This document shows, piece by piece, positions 5,815-10,332 of a DNA stretch of 10,332 nt. Position 1 is the stretch's first letter. Each line of letters opens with the position of its first letter. The DNA comes from Actinomycetota bacterium (lineage in GTDB: Bacteria; Actinomycetota; Actinomycetes; Streptosporangiales; Streptosporangiaceae). The notes beneath the pieces are model-generated. The model ran no database searches and had not been told where the DNA came from. It was given only the letters and a program-made list of their open reading frames with translations. The translations under genes were made by a program, and so were the position numbers. Where the stretch lies: assembly GCA_003168295.1 (NCBI GenBank), contig PMST01000354.1, positions 1 to 10,332 of the forward strand. The letters run 5' to 3'.

Positions 5815-6433
5815 TCAGGCCGCCCGGATCAGGGTCGGCGTCAGCGCGGCCATGGCTTCGCGGACGGGCTCAAGGCCGGGGCGGGCCGTGATGACCCGGA
5901 CGATGGCCTCCTCCAGCCCGGCGCTCAGCCGGGCCAAAGCGGCCGGCGCGGGGGCGGGACCGTAGTAACCCACCGAATGCAGCATCTCGTCCGGGGTGGC
6001 GGCCACGAGCTCGAGCAGGGTCGCGCCCTTGTCCCGTCGCTCCTCCAGCTCCGTCAGCTCCTCATCGAATCCCATCTGACCGAACAGCCCCCGGTAGCCG
6101 GCATTCTGCGGGATGCCGGGCCGCCCCATGGCGTAGCCGAGCACCTGCGCTCCCAGCGCCTGCCGCGCTGCGGCCACGTCGTCGTCGATGCAGACCCGGA
6201 TATACATGGTCATCGGGACCGAGCCCGGCTCGCGGCCGGCCGGGGACCACGGAAATCCCCGTCCGCAGCGCGGTGTCCTGCATCCACGCCGCGCAGACGT
6301 GAAAGGAGTCCGGCACGCCCCCGGCCGGAGTCCACAGGCTCTCGAATCCCAACTGCCCAGCTTCCTGGGCCGCCGTGCGCAGCTGCGCGAAGGTCAGGCC
6401 GAGCCGGGGATCCAGTCCTACGCCAATCAGCAT
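5815..6433 (-). pseudogene. Broken LLM-class (luciferase-like) flavin/F420 oxidoreductase
   Basis: Two pieces of one luciferase-like monooxygenase fold lie in different frames. The N-terminal piece begins at the ATG at 6433 (MLIGVGLDP, AQEAGQLGFESLWTP, then TGISVVP) and covers about 65 residues. The C-terminal piece, from about 6250 to the stop at 5815, reads REPGSVPMTMYIRVCIDDD, later QVLGYAMGRPG, ELEERRDKGA and SVGYYGP. The central part of the barrel, which in intact relatives follows TGI and carries much of the cofactor site, is missing; I estimate about 80-120 residues lost. The fusion is out of frame, so the first piece runs into a foreign frame and stops at 6062. No ribosome site is evident at 6433. 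An intact 132-residue frame from 6213 exists but would encode only the C-terminal segment. Deletion plus frameshift makes this a pseudogene. Confidence 0.8.
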
Positions 6434-6485
6434 GAAGGCAGTATGCCGAAGCGACGGCGGTCAGGTTCCAGCCGGGGCACGCCGG

Positions 6486-6866
6486 TCAGCCTGGGATCGG
6501 CGGAGCCCATCTCGGCCGCCGGATGAGGCAGAACGGATGACCGGCGGGGTCCGCGTAGATGCCTTCGTCGCTGAGTTTGGTCGCGCCCAGGGCCAGGACG
6601 CGCGGGCCCGAAGCGGCCACGTCCTCCACCATGACGTCGAAGTGCACCTGCTGCGGCCGGGTCGGATCAGGCCAGGCCGGCGGCTGGTGATCAGGAGCAA
6701 GCTGGAAGGCCAGGCCGGATGACGTGTCGTTGGCCGCGACCACCACGAAGTCGTCGCTGCGGTAGGTGACCGGCAGTCCGAGCAGTTCGGAGTAGAAGCT
6801 CGCGAGCGCCATCGGATCCGGGCAGTCCATGATCACGTGGTGCAGTCGTCCGATCATGGCAGCCAT
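6486..6866 (-). CDS. VOC-family (glyoxalase/bleomycin-resistance fold) protein
   Basis: Small metalloenzyme-fold protein of the vicinal oxygen chelate superfamily. From the ATG at 6866 it has 126 residues with the two beta-alpha-beta-beta-beta modules expected: LHHVIMDCPDPMALASFYSELLGLPVTY at the start of module one, and VHFDVMVEDV followed by YADPAGHPFCLI in module two. Candidate metal or active-site residues are H9/H10 and H75. The start is uncertain: 6857 (123 residues) also works, and the frame is open to 6908 and beyond, but the extra N-terminal residues do not look like the family. No clear ribosome site is seen. It lies 52 bp upstream of the broken LLM oxidoreductase on the same strand and is divergent from regulator 2. 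Members range from dioxygenases to resistance proteins; the role here is unknown. Confidence 0.8.
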   Translation of the reverse strand: MAAMIGRLHHVIMDCPDPMALASFYSELLGLPVTYRSDDFVVVAANDTSSGLAFQLAPDHQPPAWPDPTRPQQVHFDVMVEDVAASGPRVLALGATKLSDEGIYADPAGHPFCLIRRPRWAPPIPG

Positions 6867-6938
6867 GGTGACAGGCCCGGCCGTGACCGGTCGAGTCCTC
6901 AATAGCATGTCGCATAATTCTGGAAAAAAGTTGCTAGT

Positions 6939-6944
6939 TATGAT
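6939..6944 (+). promoter_or_regulatory. Possible -10 element (TATGAT) for regulator 2 in an AT-rich divergent region
   Basis: The stretch 6900-6950 is the most AT-rich part of the 299-bp divergent gap between the VOC gene and regulator 2. TATGAT matches the actinobacterial TANNNT pattern; the hexamer 16 bases upstream (TTCTGG) is a poor -35. Its reverse complement, ATCATA, also allows a minus-strand TATCAT for the VOC gene. Neither start is proven. The rest of the gap (6950-7165) holds nothing I can name. Confidence 0.3.
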
Positions 6945-7165
6945 AGGCCGGCGTAGCGTGCAAGACAGGCACCGGAACTCAGCCGCCAACGACGGCTAAC
7001 TACCCGGGGCTATCGCAGGAGCGCACGCCGTCGGCCTGGCTATCGCCATCGCCGTGGTTATGACGCTCGCCGTGCCGCGCATCCGGTTGAGGGTGCCGGT
7101 GCCCGTTGCAAGCCGTCGGGCCAGATCCTTGGCTCGGCGGCTGCGGATGTGGAACCGATGACACG

Positions 7166-9043
7166 ATGAACATCTTGGCCGCTAACGGCCTCCAGGCCAC
7201 GGACTTGCTGGCCCTGGCCGATGACAGCCGGCTGGCCCAGGCCAGGGAACGGTTCCTGACCGGGGAGCCCATCGAGCCGGGCCAGGTGCGTGAGACGATC
7301 CTGGCGTCTTGGCAGCGCTCCCTCCAGTGGCATGTCGCGGCCGACCGCATTGACCTCTCCTACGTCCGCGATCCTGACCTCGACACTCCGCTAACCCGCA
7401 TCGCCCTGCCGATGCTGCAGAATCTGCACGAAAGTCTTCAGGGCGAGCCGGTCAGCGTCATTCTCACCGATGCGCACGGGGTGGCGTTGTCCAGGCTGAC
7501 CGCCGACCGCGATCTTGAGCGGCACCTCGACCGCGTTCAGCTAGCGCCGGGCTTCAGCTACGCGGAGGAGTTCGCTGGCACCAACGGGATCGGCACCGCG
7601 CTGGAGAGCGGCCAGGCGGCGCACGTGTTCGGGCACGAGCACTACGTCGAGCACCTTGAGGACCTCGCCTGCGCCGCGGTGCCGATCCGGCACCCGATCT
7701 CCGGTAAGGCCGTCGGCGCCGTGAACCTGACCAGCTGGCGCAAGGACGCCGGCCGGCTGCTGATCGCGCTCGCCCAGAGCACTGCCCGCCAGGTCATGCA
7801 GGGCCTGCTCAACGACAGCAGCGCGGAGGAGTTCGAGCTGCTGCGGGAGTACCTACGGACCTGCCGGCACGTTGGCGGGCTCGTCTTCGCGCTGACCAAT
7901 GACATGGTGCTGATGAATGACCAGGCGCGGGACACGCTCGACCCTGGCGACCAGGCCGCACTCCTCGCCCATGCCGCCGAGGCGCTGACCGGTGACCACG
8001 CTACTCAGGTGGATGTCGAGCTGCCGACCGGGGCCAGGGCGCGGATGAACTGCCGTCCCCTGGGCGGGAAGGGCAGGCGGCGACTCGGCAGCGGCGTGGT
8101 GCATGTGAAGCTGATCGAGCCGGACAGCCAGGTCGCGGTGGATGACGGGGCAGGTTGGCAGGCGCGGATGTTCGGGCCTGCCCTGGTGGGCTCCGGTCCG
8201 CTGTGGCTGCGCGGGTGCCGTCAGGTGGAGACGGCCTGTGCCTCGGGCGAGTGGCTCTCGCTGGAGGGCGAGCCCGGAGCCGGCAAGCTGGCGCTGCTGC
8301 GCGCTGTCTACCGGCGCCGTAACCCGGCCGGAGCATTCCACGTGCTGGACGCGACCGATGCCAGTGATCACGGCTGGATGGTGCGCCTGCTTGGCGAACT
8401 GCTGGAGGGCAAGGGGAGCCTGGTCATTCGGCACGTGGACCGGCTCAGCACCGTGCGGCTTCAGGCGCTGTGGATAGCGCTCGAGCAAGCGCTGGCGACG
8501 GGCAGGCAGGAAGTTCTGTGGGTTGCGGTCACGCTTAGCCAGGGCCCGCCCGGCGGCGACCTGGCCGGGCTGCTGAAGTTCTTCCCCAGCGCCGTGGAGC
8601 TTCCCCCGCTCCGCCACCACATCGAGGACCTGCGTGAGCTCGTGCCGTTTTTCCTGGCCAGGCTGAACCCTCACGGTCCGCCGGTCTGCTCGCCCGAGGC
8701 AATGCACCTGCTACTGCGGTCGAACTGGCCGGGCAACATCGAGCAGCTCTGGCACGTCCTGAAACGGGTTGTCCAGCACCGGCGCACCGGCACAATCTCA
8801 CCTGCTGACCTTCCGCCGGAATGCTGGAGCGTGAGCCACCGACTGCTTAGCCCACTGCAGTCGCTAGAACGTGACGCCATCGTGCAGACCCTGCTGGACC
8901 ACCGGGGCAACAAAGCCAAGGGAGCCGGATCACTGGGCATATCCCGGGCCACGATCTACCGCAAGATCCACGAGTACGGGATCATCACCCCGTTAGCCAT
9001 CGCTGAAACCAGGCCACCATCCGACGGCAGGTCTTCGCATTAA
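7166..9043 (+). CDS. AcoR/MimR-like GAF-AAA+-FIS transcriptional activator (regulator 2, paralogue of regulator 1)
   Basis: Second activator of the same family, 625 residues from the ATG at 7166. The frame also opens at a TTG at 7106, but those 20 residues have no counterpart in regulator 1; no start has a good ribosome site (a GGAA lies 11 bases before 7166). Layout: GAF domain about 83-215 with GTNGIGTAL at 138-146; reduced AAA+ with Walker A GEPGAGK at 368-374 and WPGN at 521-524; FIS-type HTH at the C-terminus with SRATIYRKIHEYGI starting at 593, identical to regulator 1. As in regulator 1 there is no GAFTGA loop and the Walker B position reads GSLVIRHVDRL (from 417) without the acidic pair. 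In the HTH, the usual AAEALG of helix two has become GAGSLG. More A/T-ending codons (CTA, TTA, GCT) appear than in regulator 1. Target and inducer are unknown; it may share the TCTCAAC dyads. Confidence 0.88.
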   Translation: MNILAANGLQATDLLALADDSRLAQARERFLTGEPIEPGQVRETILASWQRSLQWHVAADRIDLSYVRDPDLDTPLTRIALPMLQNLHESLQGEPVSVILTDAHGVALSRLTADRDLERHLDRVQLAPGFSYAEEFAGTNGIGTALESGQAAHVFGHEHYVEHLEDLACAAVPIRHPISGKAVGAVNLTSWRKDAGRLLIALAQSTARQVMQGLLNDSSAEEFELLREYLRTCRHVGGLVFALTNDMVLMNDQARDTLDPGDQAALLAHAAEALTGDHATQVDVELPTGARARMNCRPLGGKGRRRLGSGVVHVKLIEPDSQVAVDDGAGWQARMFGPALVGSGPLWLRGCRQVETACASGEWLSLEGEPGAGKLALLRAVYRRRNPAGAFHVLDATDASDHGWMVRLLGELLEGKGSLVIRHVDRLSTVRLQALWIALEQALATGRQEVLWVAVTLSQGPPGGDLAGLLKFFPSAVELPPLRHHIEDLRELVPFFLARLNPHGPPVCSPEAMHLLLRSNWPGNIEQLWHVLKRVVQHRRTGTISPADLPPECWSVSHRLLSPLQSLERDAIVQTLLDHRGNKAKGAGSLGISRATIYRKIHEYGIITPLAIAETRPPSDGRSSH

Positions 9044-9728
9044 GCTCTGGGCTCAGAAAGTGCCCGACGCCTGGATACTCGATGTACTGGATTCTCTCCG
9101 GCTCCTGCGCGTACCACGGCTCAAGCTTGGCGTGAAAGTCGCGGATTCCTCCGGCCGGAACATATTCGTCGCACTCCGCGGCCTGCGACAGGACCGCCGC
9201 AGGAAAGAACCGGTCCGCGTGGTGGTGCGGGCTGTGTGCCCGCGGCAGGGTCCATTCCGGTGAACCCACGACGGGTGCCGCCGCCCGCACACGCTTGTCT
9301 GCGAGGACGGACGCGTAAGCCACGTTGCCGCCGAGCGAGCGACCGCCGATGCCGATCCGGTCCTCCCGGGCCCAGCCGCGGGCCAGCAGGTCATCGATGA
9401 TCGACGGCACCTCGGTGGCGGTGTCGTCGATGAGCTTCAGGAAGTCGGCTTCGGTCGCCTCGAACTGCTCATCCCAGCGGTCGTCGTTGAAGATCACGTC
9501 GAAGTCAGGCCACCGGCGTTCACCGTGACCGACCGCATCCAGGCTCACCGCGAGGAAACCGGCCTCAGCGAGCGCGGTGCTGTAATACTCAACGCGCTCC
9601 TTGGTCCCAGAGAAACCGTGGTAAAGGAGCACCGTGCCGCGTTCCATCGCCAGCTCCGGCGAGCCGCGGTACCCCAGCAAAGCCGGCACACCAGCAACGG
9701 CCGCAGCCGACCTGGCTATAGCCGTCAT
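8985..9728 (-). CDS. Alpha/beta-hydrolase family protein
   Basis: Soluble alpha/beta-hydrolase of 247 residues, probably an esterase, lipase or dienelactone-hydrolase/peptidase-like enzyme. The oxyanion region is LLYHGFSG (H37-G38). The nucleophile elbow GGRSLGG places the catalytic Ser at 131. The acid is probably D187 in ECDEYVP, and the His is H223 in GVGHFLS, so the triad is complete and correctly ordered. Other family features are SLDAVGHGERR and VRAAAPVVGSPEW. The start ATG at 9728 has only a weak GAGG two bases upstream; an internal ATG at 9647 would remove 27 residues before the first core strand. The gene is convergent with regulator 2 and the coding regions overlap by 59 bp, so the two transcripts are antisense at their 3' ends. 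Substrate cannot be deduced; a carboxylester is the general expectation. Confidence 0.85.
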   Translation of the reverse strand: MTAIARSAAAVAGVPALLGYRGSPELAMERGTVLLYHGFSGTKERVEYYSTALAEAGFLAVSLDAVGHGERRWPDFDVIFNDDRWDEQFEATEADFLKLIDDTATEVPSIIDDLLARGWAREDRIGIGGRSLGGNVAYASVLADKRVRAAAPVVGSPEWTLPRAHSPHHHADRFFPAAVLSQAAECDEYVPAGGIRDFHAKLEPWYAQEPERIQYIEYPGVGHFLSPELNAKTCRRMVAWFQRWLTG

Positions 9729-9847
9729 GGCCTCAGCGAATCAGTCAGTCGCACTCAGGAGCAAGTCAATATCTCTATCGGACGCCACCCCAGCAAGAAA
9801 TCAGATCCTTCAACATGGCCAGGAGCCACTTTCGCCCTATGCTCCCG

Positions 9848-10332
9848 TCATATTGGGTAGCGGGTCGGTTCTGTGGTGTACTGGCGGCCGGACGGGGCGG
9901 TCCAGCGGAAGGTAGCCGGGGTGATCTGTTCCACTTTCCACCGGGGATCCTGCTTGATCCGGTGCTCATGCCTGCACTTAGGACCCGTATTACACAAACA
10001 CGTTCGGCCTCCCGCCTCATACGGGATGTTATGTTCGAAATCACACTGCCGGGACGGTCTGCGGCAGGTCGGCCCGGTGCAGGTGGCATGCCGGATCTGG
10101 GCCAGGTGCCGCAGCTTGACCCCCGGATCATGACCGCGGGCCTCGAACCGGTGATCACACGTGTCGATGGCGATCGGGTCAAGCTCGATCAGCAGGTCCG
10201 GCTGTCCGGGGATCCCGGGTGGACAGCCGCCAGCTGCCGTAGCCGCCGGGCGGCCCGTCCTGGCCGGAGGCGGTGAAGGTGAATCCCGGCCGGGGACCGG
10301 TGCCAGATCTGCCGGGCGGGTCGTGGTCGCCG
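9848..10332 (-). pseudogene. DUF222/HNH endonuclease-like protein (REP13E12-type family), C-terminal part, frameshifted
   Basis: On the minus strand the sequence from the right edge reads FTFTASGQDGPPGGYGSWRL and then STRDPRTAG. It then needs a one-base shift near 10190-10215 to continue as PDLLIELDPIAIDTCDHRFE, and runs to the stop at 9848-9850. The second part has the full HNH core and its Cys/His zinc pattern: RHATCTGPTCRRP, CDFEHNIPYEAGGRTCLC, PKCRHEHRIKQ, and the usual end FRWTAPSGRQYTTEPTRYPI. Without the shift the upstream frame stops at 10179-10181. Proteins of this DUF222-HNH family are dispersed in many copies in actinobacteria, including the REP13E12 repeats of Mycobacterium tuberculosis. 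The N-terminal DUF222 part lies beyond the window. A sequencing error cannot be excluded, but as given the gene is disrupted. Confidence 0.85.

Noticed and set aside
7000..7160. A plus-strand stretch with a hydrophobic segment (GLAIAIAVVMTLAVPRI) resembling the end of a membrane transporter
   Set aside because: It has no plausible start region, follows a stop codon at once, and is too short to assign; it could be a relic or chance in GC-rich DNA.
7853..8707. Minus-strand open frame within regulator 2
   Set aside because: Shadow of the coding strand, with the same kind of low-information composition as the antisense frame in regulator 1.
9815..10276. Plus-strand 153-codon open frame at the right end
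   Set aside because: It is antisense to the clearly recognisable HNH/DUF222 reading frame and has no motif of its own.
1..10332. CRISPR arrays, tRNA or rRNA genes, insertion-sequence transposases
   Set aside because: No regularly spaced repeats, cloverleaf-like structures or transposase motifs were seen on either strand.

Overview
The window comes from a high-GC actinomycete. Third-codon positions are strongly G/C, the soluble di-iron propane monooxygenase is of the actinobacterial PrmA/MimA type, and the right edge carries a DUF222/HNH endonuclease-like gene of a kind found in many copies in actinobacterial genomes. I cannot name the genus from sequence alone.

Left part (1-3267), an alkane-oxidation locus. 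The first 857 bases are the N-terminal half of the propane monooxygenase hydroxylase large subunit (prmA/mimA, minus strand), with all six di-iron ligands visible. The rest of the operon should lie beyond base 1. Upstream of it, on the same strand, is a short conserved actinobacterial protein of unknown function (1013-1276). Divergent from both is a 611-residue AcoR/MimR-like activator (GAF, degenerate AAA+, FIS-type HTH; 1432-3267). Two nearly identical 15-bp dyads (TCTCAACWTGAGACA) stand at 1021-1035 and 1313-1327, one ahead of prmA and one in the divergent gap. I infer they are the binding sites of the activator(s).

Middle part (3389-6866). A GPR1/FUN34/YaaH-family acetate transporter (satP) follows the activator and ends at a strong hairpin facing a convergent phosphoesterase/phospholipase C-like gene (4251-5720, minus). 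Further right on the minus strand are a broken luciferase-like flavin/F420 oxidoreductase (5815-6433) and a VOC/glyoxalase-fold protein (6486-6866). Short tandem and direct repeats flank the phosphoesterase gene at both ends.

Right part (7166-10332). A second, clearly paralogous AcoR/MimR-like activator (7166-9043) overlaps tail to tail by 59 bp with an alpha/beta-hydrolase (8985-9728, minus). The window ends inside a frameshifted DUF222/HNH endonuclease-like gene (9848-10332, minus), which has no intact reading frame.

How it may fit together (inference): propane is hydroxylated by PrmABCD and, in known propane-degrading actinobacteria, passes through 2-propanol and acetone to acetate-level intermediates. 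An acetate-family transporter beside the regulator fits that pathway. Both activators have lost the sigma-54-contacting GAFTGA loop and the Walker B acidic pair, so they probably work with an ordinary sigma-70-type polymerase and may not hydrolyse ATP. The most interesting unexplained feature is the pair of shared dyads together with two co-resident activators whose recognition helices are identical.
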